In this document: positions 1 through 8,186 of the stretch, one piece after another
How positions within the stretch are numbered: the first letter of the stretch is position 1
Layout of the letters: each line of letters opens with the position of its first letter
Source: Mucilaginibacter jinjuensis
GTDB lineage: Bacteria; Bacteroidota; Bacteroidia; Sphingobacteriales; Sphingobacteriaceae
NCBI RefSeq assembly: GCF_028596025.1
Contig: NZ_CP117167.1
Span: forward strand, 5,270,001-5,334,000
Direction: 5' to 3'
Length of the DNA: 64,000 nt
The notes under the pieces: model-generated
The model's database searches: none
What the model was told of the DNA's origin: nothing
What the model saw: only the letters and a program-made list of their open reading frames with translations
Program-made: the position numbers and the translations under genes

Positions 1-3000
1 GTTTCGAACCACTTATACGAGCCAGATTTACGTCCTTTCCATTTGCCTAATCTTTCGTCATAATTTTTGGGCTTAGGCTCAATGCGCTCTTTGAACTGCA
101 TTAGGTGCTCTTTTACACCTGGATATTGATCTATATCGATATTGAGTGCCGGGAATGTTCCAATTAACCATAGATCATTCCATTCAGGAATATATGCTTT
201 AATATCCTCTCCCCTTAGAAGAGGTTTAATTAGATGAGCGCTTGTTGGGTCTTTGGCAATAATTGCCTCTTTTATATTAGTACGTATTATAAAAGCTTCG
301 TTACAGCCGGTGAGTATCCCGCGATTGATCTTTACGTCCCAATCTTTCAATGGTTTCCCTTGTGCAACTATCTTTTTTATCAATTCATATTCATCTTTTT
401 GATAACAGACCCAACTTTTTTTGCCTGGGTTTTCGACATCAACTGAGAAATACTCTATGTAATCCTCCAGTATAGTATTCATATCAAAAGAGTCGTTAAC
501 CCTGCACATTTTTATGGTAGAAGGAGCGCCCGTATTCTGAAGGAACAGCATATTGGTATAAGTCGTAGCAGAATCAAAAATTTGCTTCATGCCGAAGTCA
601 ACTACAAGTAATGGTTGACTATTAGTGGCAAGATAATCCCTAGTGCCTTCACCATAATCAGTTCGCATCCATTTATTGCTCGTTATGAATGCCAAATGGC
701 CATTGGGTTTAAGTAGGTTTAAGCCATGCTCATAAAATAATTGATAGATGTCACCTGTTTTAGAAAATGTTTTGAAATCTTGTTGCTCAAGTCCTTTTTT
801 TACGGTCTCATTCAATTTTTGCAATTGTATGTAGGGAGGGTTGCCGATAATTAAATCAAAGCCTTCAAATTCACCACTATTGTGCAACACTTCTGGAAAT
901 TCGAACCGCCACTCAAAGGCGTTTTTATAAACCGCGTTATTCTTTATATCTTCTACTACCTGGCCAAATTTCTTAACCTTTGTTGTTAGTACATTAATGC
1001 TGTCATTGTATTTTTTATTTTCCTTGGTAGTTAGTTCAAAAATTCCGAGCTGAGCAGTCATTTTTCCCAATTCGCTTTTAGCGTTATACCAGTTCGTATA
1101 GTCTTTACTGCTTTTGTGTATCTCAGTTTTAAAATCCGACTTGATACTATTGATAATAGCCTGTAGATCGCGCTTTACCTCCCGGTTCTTTGCATTTTTA
1201 TACTGATGAACATAGTTTCGATATGTTTTGATGTCATATTTGACACTTTTTAACGCCTTAGTTAGGTCGGAATCGAGTTTGAAGCGGCTTAACAAGCTAT
1301 TACCTGATTTAATATTAATGTCAATGTTTGGGAGAGTTTCCAGTTCCGTATACATTGATTCTTCTCTATAGTATGCGTTTTTCAATAATTCGATCCATAA
1401 ACGCAAACGACAGATTTTAACCGAGTTCGGATTGATATCTACACCAAAAAGACAATTTTCGATTATTAACTGTTTTTCATGAAAAAGTGTTTTTTGCAAA
1501 TGTTGGATGTCTTTTGAAGCTGGCTTACAGTCCTTAAGTTTATAGCCAAGCAGATTACCTTTAGGATCCGTGATAATAAGTTCGTCATTAATCACATCAA
1601 ACTCATAATTACTAATACTATTACCTTCATGATCAGCCAATATGCCTAGCTCTGCTTTGATATGGATGATTTCGTTCAGAGCAGAAACCAAAAAGTGGCC
1701 AGACCCAACCGCTGGATCACAAATCTTAATTGAATTAATGATTTGGTTAGCTTCTAAAACTTCACCTACTTTGAATAGGCGTCGGGTATAATTTCGAAGG
1801 TCTTTAAAATTGTCAAAAAGCTTTTCCCCAGAACTTGCTAACGCATCATTAAATTTAGAGACCACAGCTTCCCGAATTATGCGTTTACACATATACATGG
1901 TAATAAAAGCGGGCGTAAATATAGAGCCGTCTTTATAACCATTTATCTTTTCAAATACCGTCCCTAATACCGAAGCACTGATAATTGTTTTATTCTCTTC
2001 TTGTACTTCATCATTCCCCTCACTCGCAAAATCATAAGCATCCAAAAATTGAAAAATGTAATCCAGGGTAGGTAGTGTTCCTTTATTTTTTTTTGTGTCT
2101 TTTAATATGGTCTGAGAATAAAGTAAAATTTGCTCGGCTTGCTCAAGCGCCTGTACTCTGATAGTTTGATCTTCAAGTTCGTTTATATCAAAAAGAGAAC
2201 TATTTAAATATGGAACTAATGAATATTTGGTTTTCACGTTGTCCGTTCGCTCGTCCACAGGTACCGCTAATACTTTATGAAACAACTTGTATAGTTCCTT
2301 AAAATTGGGTATCATCTGGCTGTTGAGGAAGTTATAGGCTTCATCACCGTCATGATATGTTTTAAGTTGCCCTTCAAGTAGTTTCAAAAATAAAATACGA
2401 TTGATCCAAGTGATACATAACTCTAAGGCGATGGCGAAGGTTCGCTGTTCCGAATCTGAACCATAACTGGAAATGTCGGTAACATGGTGCAAAACGTCTT
2501 CTGTCTTTAGGGCATCAATTGTTGCTTCTATTAACGAAGCAGCATGTCGATCTTGCTTTTTTCTTCTTATAACAGCCTTGTTATTCTCCTTAGCTTCTTC
2601 AAGACCAATGATGTGCAAAAGTTCTTTATAGAACTTTTCATTTAGCGTGTTACCATCATTTGGGGCAGCAATTTTTAATAGATATTGTGGTGACAAAACT
2701 CTAAGCAGAGCATTCAATTGCTTATCATCCTCCTTTTTGTTTTCCTTTATTATTTTAGCATACGACCTAATATCAAAATGAACACAGGGAATATCAATTT
2801 CCATATTTGCCAATATTTTGCGAATTTCCTCATAAAAGAAGGGGTTATCCTTACGGTCATTAATATAGGTATCATATAAACGTTTAATAGCTATATTTCG
2901 GTAAATGTGTTTATCGAAATAGTTAGCATCAATAATATACCACTCATAGATATTTGTTATTACCAGTTTTTTAAGCTGGTTGTTTCCTGCTCGGTTTCGC

Positions 3001-3389
3001 TCATCAAGATAATATAGGATTAATTCATACATAGCCTTTTTATTGAGACTCGTTGACGTAATCATTTCGTGACCGTTGTTCGGTCGCTTAGCCTCGATAA
3101 TAACACCAACATCGCTAACGGTAGACTTACCAGTATGGATAACCAAGTCCTTTTTGTCTTTGGTATTAATTGCATAATGATCTCGGTAATAGGTGTCGCG
3201 TAGGAAATCACGAATGTCATTCTTCAAATGTTCCTCAGTCTCATCCTTTGGCCGGTTCTCGATTACACTGATTTTATCAAGCAAAGCGGCTAAATTCAAT
3301 TTAAAAAGATCTACTTCACTTCTTAATGGCTTTTGTTTAACGAAAGCCTTAACAGCCTTTTTAGGTGATTGTATTATCAGATTTATCAT
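1..3389 (-). CDS. Type IIG-like restriction endonuclease-methyltransferase, partial (C-terminus outside window)
   Basis: An open frame of about 1,130 codons runs from ATG at 3389 off the left edge, so the C-terminus is missing. Near the N-terminus, D93 followed by E99-A-K101 (VIIEAKRP) fits a PD-(D/E)XK nuclease core. At residues 558-566 DPAVGSGHF is the SAM-binding motif I, and at 850-853 NPPY is the catalytic motif IV of N6-adenine methylases. The order nuclease, helical linker, methylase matches Eco57I-type single-chain enzymes that cut and methylate; the specificity domain would follow beyond the edge. BREX PglX is a related alternative, but the N-terminal nuclease and the lack of visible BREX partners argue for type IIG. 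An in-frame TAA lies 14 codons upstream with no other ATG between, which fixes the start. Confidence 0.88.
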   Translation of the reverse strand, partial: MINLIIQSPKKAVKAFVKQKPLRSEVDLFKLNLAALLDKISVIENRPKDETEEHLKNDIRDFLRDTYYRDHYAINTKDKKDLVIHTGKSTVSDVGVIIEAKRPNNGHEMITSTSLNKKAMYELILYYLDERNRAGNNQLKKLVITNIYEWYIIDANYFDKHIYRNIAIKRLYDTYINDRKDNPFFYEEIRKILANMEIDIPCVHFDIRSYAKIIKENKKEDDKQLNALLRVLSPQYLLKIAAPNDGNTLNEKFYKELLHIIGLEEAKENNKAVIRRKKQDRHAASLIEATIDALKTEDVLHHVTDISSYGSDSEQRTFAIALELCITWINRILFLKLLEGQLKTYHDGDEAYNFLNSQMIPNFKELYKLFHKVLAVPVDERTDNVKTKYSLVPYLNSSLFDINELEDQTIRVQALEQAEQILLYSQTILKDTKKNKGTLPTLDYIFQFLDAYDFASEGNDEVQEENKTIISASVLGTVFEKINGYKDGSIFTPAFITMYMCKRIIREAVVSKFNDALASSGEKLFDNFKDLRNYTRRLFKVGEVLEANQIINSIKICDPAVGSGHFLVSALNEIIHIKAELGILADHEGNSISNYEFDVINDELIITDPKGNLLGYKLKDCKPASKDIQHLQKTLFHEKQLIIENCLFGVDINPNSVKICRLRLWIELLKNAYYREESMYTELETLPNIDINIKSGNSLLSRFKLDSDLTKALKSVKYDIKTYRNYVHQYKNAKNREVKRDLQAIINSIKSDFKTEIHKSSKDYTNWYNAKSELGKMTAQLGIFELTTKENKKYNDSINVLTTKVKKFGQVVEDIKNNAVYKNAFEWRFEFPEVLHNSGEFEGFDLIIGNPPYIQLQKLNETVKKGLEQQDFKTFSKTGDIYQLFYEHGLNLLKPNGHLAFITSNKWMRTDYGEGTRDYLATNSQPLLVVDFGMKQIFDSATTYTNMLFLQNTGAPSTIKMCRVNDSFDMNTILEDYIEYFSVDVENPGKKSWVCYQKDEYELIKKIVAQGKPLKDWDVKINRGILTGCNEAFIIRTNIKEAIIAKDPTSAHLIKPLLRGEDIKAYIPEWNDLWLIGTFPALNIDIDQYPGVKEHLMQFKERIEPKPKNYDERLGKWKGRKSGSYKWFE

Positions 3390-3878
3390 TATTAGGCTAA
3401 TGCGATGGTTGATGAATAAATAAAGATATTAATTATATACTTCAAGAAATTAAAGTCCAGGAGAAAAAGGCAGGAACGTTATACCAATTATAGCAAAACA
3501 TGCTTTGCAAGGCTTTACGCACCTTGATTTAAAATACCAAAGCAATAGATTTTCAAAATCACTCAAAGTTTATCAATTCGGCTTAAACGCTCCAAATCTT
3601 CCACAAAACGGGTTGAAAATCTTTCACTTTCGGGTGTAAAAATATATTATAACATACTATAAATCAATTTATTAATACCAAAACATAATTTAACAAAAGT
3701 TCGTCCCTACTTTAGTTAATTTCTTAATAGGCTGATTTTCAAATCTAATCAAATCTGCAGTTAAAGCGTGGCGGCACCGAAGCTGGATTTTTGAATGTTC
3801 AAAAAAGGCAATAGCAGAAAAATTCTTTAACCTAGGCTACTACTTCCCTTTTAGATCAGGTCGGAATTAACTCAATTC
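3390..3878. other. AT-rich intergenic stretch
   Basis: No gene is supported here. The stretch is AT-rich and presumably carries the promoter of the restriction-methyltransferase gene. A 24-codon open stretch on the minus strand near 3560-3640 looks faintly coding but is too short to call. Confidence 0.5.
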
Positions 3879-4130
3879 TCATATGCCAAATATGGTCAGC
3901 CCTTTTGCGAATTGTTCAGCAACAGCTTGATTTGCCGCATCGATATATTTGTCTATGATCGGGTCAACAACTGTTCTTAATGGTTCTTGCCTTTCTGTAT
4001 CAATTAGCATTACGGTTACATCTTCAACATCTTGCGGATTTGGATTTTCACTTTAAACAAGGACCATGATGGCCCCTATCATTTTATTGGGCATATCAGC
4101 AAAGGTATCGTAATGCCGTGTAGGTATTGA
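3879..4130 (-). pseudogene. Degraded gene remnant with in-frame stop
   Basis: On the minus strand two coding-like segments stay in the same frame, separated by TAA at 4053-4055. The first encodes a peptide containing HYDTFADMPNKMIGAIM, the second a longer one containing QDVEDVTVMLIDTERQEP and ending at TGA (3879-3881). The amphipathic, residue-balanced composition is typical of real protein rather than random frame. No start codon or N-terminal domain remains upstream. I do not recognise the family. It is best read as the C-terminal relic of a lost accessory gene inside the defence island. Confidence 0.4.
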
Positions 4131-4273
4131 TTAGTGGTAATGAGGCGGGTTCAAATCAACTCTTTTGATAAAACACACAAATTCAGCTTAATAAATAAAA
4201 ATATTTTTAAATATGCTTCATTATTTTAAAATAAATACTCACCTTTGAACAACACAACAATTTTATTGTGTCT

Positions 4274-4723
4274 ATGATACCAGATTTTATAAATATTAAA
4301 GATGCTCCTTGGGCAGTATTGCCTGCCGGTATTCATACAACGAGTATCGGCCAAGTGCAACTACGCTTCGCTTACAATGAGCGGCGGCAGTTTCTTTTTC
4401 GGGGCTTGGAGGAAGCATTGCAAAATTTGTTCGATGCCGGTTGCCGGCAATGTTTTTTGGACGGCAGTTTTATTACAGCCAAACCGCTTCCCAATGATTA
4501 TGAGCTTTGTTGGGATCCGGCATTTGTCAGCCCGGACATTTTGGATACCATCTTCCTGGACTTCGATGATATGAGGGCCGCGCAAAAAGAAAAATATGGT
4601 GGTGAATTTTTTCCCACTATTATGACAGAGGGGTTCTCTGGTAAACCATTCGTTGAGTTTTTCCAAACCGAAAAAGATACCGGGGCACGAAAAGGCATCA
4701 TTCGGTTATTACATACATATTAA
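4274..4723 (+). CDS. DUF6932-like nucleotidyltransferase-fold protein
   Basis: A 149-residue protein starting at ATG 4274; a GTG two codons earlier is less likely. The segment FLDGSF-ITAKPLPNDYEL (about residues 62-78) resembles the nucleotidyltransferase signature: a G-S pair, then about ten residues later a D-x-E acidic pair, as in DUF6932 and MNT-type minimal nucleotidyltransferases. This predicts nucleotide transfer to a protein, RNA or small molecule, but the substrate cannot be read from sequence. The gene ends 11 bases before the XRE/ImmA-type gene, so the two are probably cotranscribed and may form a toxin-antitoxin-like or sensor pair. Family assignment is moderately sure; the activity is inference. 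Confidence 0.65.
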   Translation: MIPDFINIKDAPWAVLPAGIHTTSIGQVQLRFAYNERRQFLFRGLEEALQNLFDAGCRQCFLDGSFITAKPLPNDYELCWDPAFVSPDILDTIFLDFDDMRAAQKEKYGGEFFPTIMTEGFSGKPFVEFFQTEKDTGARKGIIRLLHTY

Positions 4724-4734
4724 AAGTTAAGGCT

Positions 4735-6006
4735 ATGATTACAAATGACAGGCAATATAAAATTGTAAAATCTCAGATCGAGCAATTTCAGCAGTCGTTA
4801 GACGAGCTTTTGAAAAATACAGAAGGGGCTTCAAATGTACATCCGAAAATTTTTGAAGCGAGCCGTAATGCAATCATTTCACAGCTTAGGCAGCTAAACG
4901 AAATGGTCACTGAATACGAAAGCTTGAAATCCGGTGAAGTGCTGGTCACTCCAATAAATAGTTTGACAGAATTGCCATTGGCGTTAATCAAAGCACGTAT
5001 TGTCAATGGCTTAACCCAAGCTGAACTGGCAGAAAAATTAGGCTTAAAAATGCAGCAGATCCAGCGCTATGAATCAGAACGTTATGAAACGGCCAGTTTA
5101 AAAACATTAGAGAAAATAGCATCTCAACTTGGGATAGTATTACATGGAGATGTACAATTGGCTGCGACGAACAATAAAGAGTCATTAGACGTCAGCAAGT
5201 ATCCATTCAAAGAAATGTTTAAGCGAAAATGGTTTACGGATTTTACAGGAGACCTAAATGCAGCACTAAAAAATTCAGCGACGTTACTTCATTGGCTTTT
5301 TGACCAGGCTAATCTGGACAGCCTGCAATTGAATTTAAACCGGCAAACACTCCGCACTAATAAAGAAATTGATTCTTTCGCGCTAAAAGCCTGGTACGCC
5401 AGGGTGTTGATCAAAGCGGTACATCAAAATGATATACCGCCATTTAACCAGGAGTCTATGACAGAAGACTGGTTTTCAGGCCTGGTTAAATTAAGCAGCT
5501 TTGTTGATGGGCTTCAACGAGTGACAGACTACGTTAACGAGGTTGGTATTCGGCTGATCATTGAAGAACAGCTCCCCGGCACCAAGCTGGATGGCGCCGC
5601 GTTGCTTGTCGCCAACCAATCGCCTGTTGTGGCATTAACGCTGCGTTATGATCGCCTGGATAATTTCTGGTTCGTCTTGTTTCACGAATTGGCACACGTG
5701 CGCTTACACCTGTCTCAGCACGCACCGGTAATTTTTGACGATCTGGATACTGATGCTAAAGGAATCGAAGAAGAAGCCGACAAGTTTGCTTTAAATCTAT
5801 TGATACCGAACGATGTATGGCGAAAATCACTTGTTAGGTTTAGCCCATCTGAGGAGACTGTGCAGAATCAGGCAGCTGAACTAGGAATCAGTCCTGCGTT
5901 GGTGGCTGGGCGGATAAGACGGGAAACGGGCAAATATCACTTGTTAACGAATTTGGTAGGCAGCGGGGAAGTCAGAAAGGCATTTGAAAACGACTATTAT
6001 CATTAA
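4735..6006 (+). CDS. XRE helix-turn-helix / ImmA-IrrE metallopeptidase regulator
   Basis: 423 residues with three parts. An N-terminal predicted coiled coil spans about 1-65. An XRE-type helix-turn-helix follows at about 83-133 (GLTQAELAEKLGL, then QQIQRYESERY). The C-terminal ImmA/IrrE domain carries the zinc motif HELAH at 317-321 and a downstream EEEADKFA (345-352) that supplies the third ligand. Such proteins bind an operator and are relieved by proteolysis, or act as antitoxins of HigA-like design. The gene follows the DUF6932 gene by 11 bases and is followed within 5 bases by the beta-family gene, forming a tight three-gene operon. Likely role: repressor or sensor of this cassette. Confidence 0.88.
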   Translation: MITNDRQYKIVKSQIEQFQQSLDELLKNTEGASNVHPKIFEASRNAIISQLRQLNEMVTEYESLKSGEVLVTPINSLTELPLALIKARIVNGLTQAELAEKLGLKMQQIQRYESERYETASLKTLEKIASQLGIVLHGDVQLAATNNKESLDVSKYPFKEMFKRKWFTDFTGDLNAALKNSATLLHWLFDQANLDSLQLNLNRQTLRTNKEIDSFALKAWYARVLIKAVHQNDIPPFNQESMTEDWFSGLVKLSSFVDGLQRVTDYVNEVGIRLIIEEQLPGTKLDGAALLVANQSPVVALTLRYDRLDNFWFVLFHELAHVRLHLSQHAPVIFDDLDTDAKGIEEEADKFALNLLIPNDVWRKSLVRFSPSEETVQNQAAELGISPALVAGRIRRETGKYHLLTNLVGSGEVRKAFENDYYH

Positions 6007-6010
6007 GCAT

Positions 6011-7096
6011 ATGAATAATCAATTTTATGTACCGATACTCAAAGCAAAATACGGCGAGTTCCAGGCTTTAGGGAAGCTAAGTATTCATGTCACCCCTCAT
6101 GTTTGTCCTTTGATCGAACTGACGAAGGTCGCCTATGACCACCAGGAGAAAAAAACGCCACTGACGATAGAAGAACATCTGAACAAAACCGCCAAAAAAC
6201 TTATTGAACACTGGCCACGCAGTCGTGCGTTTATCGATATGACACAAATTGCGCACCTACAGGCTGATGGTAACAGCACGATCGAATATTTCTATAAGCG
6301 TCTCTTTGAAAAGGGATTGACGCCGTTGCCCGTCTTTCGGATAAATAGTCCTGAGTTATTATTAGAGGGAATTGCCAAGATTCAGAAAAAATACAGTATC
6401 ACTGGAGCCGGAATTCGCATTACGCTAACAGACCTATCCTCTCCCCAGTTAAAATCTAATTTGGACAAGGCTATTGCAGGCCAATCGGCGTCCATATCAG
6501 ATATTCATTTAGTTATCGATCTGGCAGCACCGGAAAATTTTGAAGACTTGGATGCGTTAAGCGATGCCATTGTCTCCAGAATGGAAGTCTTCCCCTACTT
6601 TCAGAACTGGGCCTCTGTCTCCGTCTGCAGCAGCGCATACCCTGATCCTAAGCTGGTCAAAAAAGAAATCAATTACTTTCCCAGACATGAATGGGTATTA
6701 TATGGACAAATTGCCGAGGAAATGCACGGAAAATCCTTTTACAGAGAAATCAATTATGGTGACTACAGTATCGTTGCGCCTGGTCATTTTGATTTCGATC
6801 CCATCAGAATGACCACAGCCGCCAAGATGATCTACACTACTACAGAAAATTATATATTCCTTAAAGGTAAATCATTGAAAAATAAAGGATTTCGACAATA
6901 TATCGATCAAGCCTCTGAAATCGTAAACGCCGATTATTATTTGGGTGAACAATTTTCCGCTGGTGACTGGCAATTAAAACGCTGTTGTACCGATCAAAAA
7001 AACACTGGCACTGCAACCACCTGGAACTGGGTCGGCAATAATCACCATATTACGAAAGTAGTGAATGACCTTTTCGCCAGCCGCTCCGTTGCTTAA
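6011..7096 (+). CDS. Beta-family protein (PF14350-like)
   Basis: 361 residues from ATG 6011. The N-terminus (YVPILKAKYGEFQAL, then PLIELTKV) is characteristic of the beta-protein family first named in phage T4-like annotation and of the related sce7725 proteins. These are TIM-barrel-like proteins of unknown activity that recur in mobile and defence contexts. An in-frame ATG at 5984 would overlap the upstream gene by 23 bases and adds nonconserved residues, so 6011 is preferred. The gene lies 4 bases after the ImmA-type regulator. It runs convergently into the sce7726-type nuclease gene, overlapping it by 47 bases at the 3' end. Function unknown; family confidence is good. Confidence 0.75.
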   Translation: MNNQFYVPILKAKYGEFQALGKLSIHVTPHVCPLIELTKVAYDHQEKKTPLTIEEHLNKTAKKLIEHWPRSRAFIDMTQIAHLQADGNSTIEYFYKRLFEKGLTPLPVFRINSPELLLEGIAKIQKKYSITGAGIRITLTDLSSPQLKSNLDKAIAGQSASISDIHLVIDLAAPENFEDLDALSDAIVSRMEVFPYFQNWASVSVCSSAYPDPKLVKKEINYFPRHEWVLYGQIAEEMHGKSFYREINYGDYSIVAPGHFDFDPIRMTTAAKMIYTTTENYIFLKGKSLKNKGFRQYIDQASEIVNADYYLGEQFSAGDWQLKRCCTDQKNTGTATTWNWVGNNHHITKVVNDLFASRSVA

Positions 7097-7634
7097 TATA
7101 AGCAAGTGCAATGGGGCCAAACTGTTCCGATGTATATCTTTCAGCAACTAGCTCGTAAAGTTGTTGCTTATTCCTGCCTTTGGGAATAGATTTTCCGCTA
7201 TGACAGATAAGAATTTCGTTAACCTCATCTTTCCAAAGTAATCTGGCAATTGAAATAATATCTCGTTGATCATTCCTGCTTGCAATCCTGTAATCTTCAA
7301 ACGCATAACCGGCATTTTCATCCCCGGTAATGACATATACCCCCCACCATTCCGGCAAAATAGTTAGTGCTTTAGTTAAATGTTTAGCAGCTACGATAAT
7401 ATAAGCTTTATCGAAAATGGCACTATATGCTGCTACTTGTGCAGGTAGCCGATTCAGGTTATCATTTTGAGTCTTTATCTCGTAACCCACCATACAGCCA
7501 TTTAACACGGCGATGTCAGCTCTGACAAGACCGTTTTGCAAGCCCAATTCATCTATAACAATCGTATTATCGTCCAGATGTTCCTTGGACAATACAGTTT
7601 GATGAAATATTGCTCTAATGATGTGGTCGCGCAT
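7050..7634 (-). CDS. sce7726-family PD-(D/E)XK nuclease
   Basis: 194 residues. RADIAV, then GYEIKTQND, then QVAAYSAIFDKAYIIV gives the complete PD-(D/E)XK order: Asp in a beta strand, E-x-K about 15 residues later, and a glutamine in the following helix. This is the arrangement of Holliday-resolvase/restriction nucleases. The protein fits the sce7726 family, which often accompanies sce7725/beta-type proteins, as it does here in convergent orientation. It is the second gene of a minus-strand pair with the unrecognised 170-residue gene (39-base gap). Predicted DNA-cutting effector; biological role unproven. Confidence 0.78.
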   Translation of the reverse strand: MRDHIIRAIFHQTVLSKEHLDDNTIVIDELGLQNGLVRADIAVLNGCMVGYEIKTQNDNLNRLPAQVAAYSAIFDKAYIIVAAKHLTKALTILPEWWGVYVITGDENAGYAFEDYRIASRNDQRDIISIARLLWKDEVNEILICHSGKSIPKGRNKQQLYELVAERYTSEQFGPIALAYIKQRSGWRKGHSLLS

Positions 7635-7673
7635 AGCTGGGTTTCAAAAATAGAGTTTTACACCATCAATCCA

Positions 7674-8186
7674 TTATAAAATCACAAATTCTGTTACAGG
7701 AACTAACAAAACATTCTTTTTTAAATCTTCCAATCGTTTTCGTTTTAATTCAGGAAGTATTCGCATCCCGTGTCCTATTTCTGCAATGGCACCCGTGGTA
7801 GAACCGGCGTGTCCGTTATTCCCGAACCAACCTGCATCTTTTGTACGCTGTAGAATGCTCACTGCAAAGTGAGACCTAATGTCAAAGTTTCTTGAAAAGT
7901 TCCCATTGGCGCTATACGGGAATGTCGCTTCGTTATTATAAAGCATGCATAAATGAAACATTTCAGTAGCCGATATTGAAGGTACTACTGCCAAATTTGG
8001 GCTCAAATGAATTCTCTTACGTTTAATCTGAAGCGATAAGTTTAATTCTGTCATTTTTCCTAAAGCTGCAGATAACTCAGTGCGAAATTTGTCTAAAACG
8101 AGATCTTTTCTTAACCAATTAGCAGCGGGTGAAGCTATTTGACACATCGAAATTAAAGTCCTATTTTTAACCCAAAACCTTGTCAT
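7674..8186 (-). CDS. Uncharacterised protein upstream of sce7726 nuclease
   Basis: 170 residues from ATG 8186 (a GTG at 8210 gives 8 more residues and would run further into the divergent gene). I do not recognise the family. It has a basic N-terminus, a central segment rich in small and aromatic residues (FPYSANGNFSRNFDIRSHF, then DAGWFGNNGHAGSTTG) and a charged C-terminal helix (ELKRKRLEDLKKN). It is separated from the sce7726 gene by 39 bases on the same strand and so is probably its operon partner. Its ATG shares the CATG at 8184-8187 with the start of the divergent ATPase gene. Confidence 0.6.
   Translation of the reverse strand: MTRFWVKNRTLISMCQIASPAANWLRKDLVLDKFRTELSAALGKMTELNLSLQIKRKRIHLSPNLAVVPSISATEMFHLCMLYNNEATFPYSANGNFSRNFDIRSHFAVSILQRTKDAGWFGNNGHAGSTTGAIAEIGHGMRILPELKRKRLEDLKKNVLLVPVTEFVIL

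Noticed and set aside
234..446. Plus-strand frame inside the left-edge gene
   Set aside because: Antisense shadow of the restriction-methyltransferase, whose motifs are clear on the minus strand.
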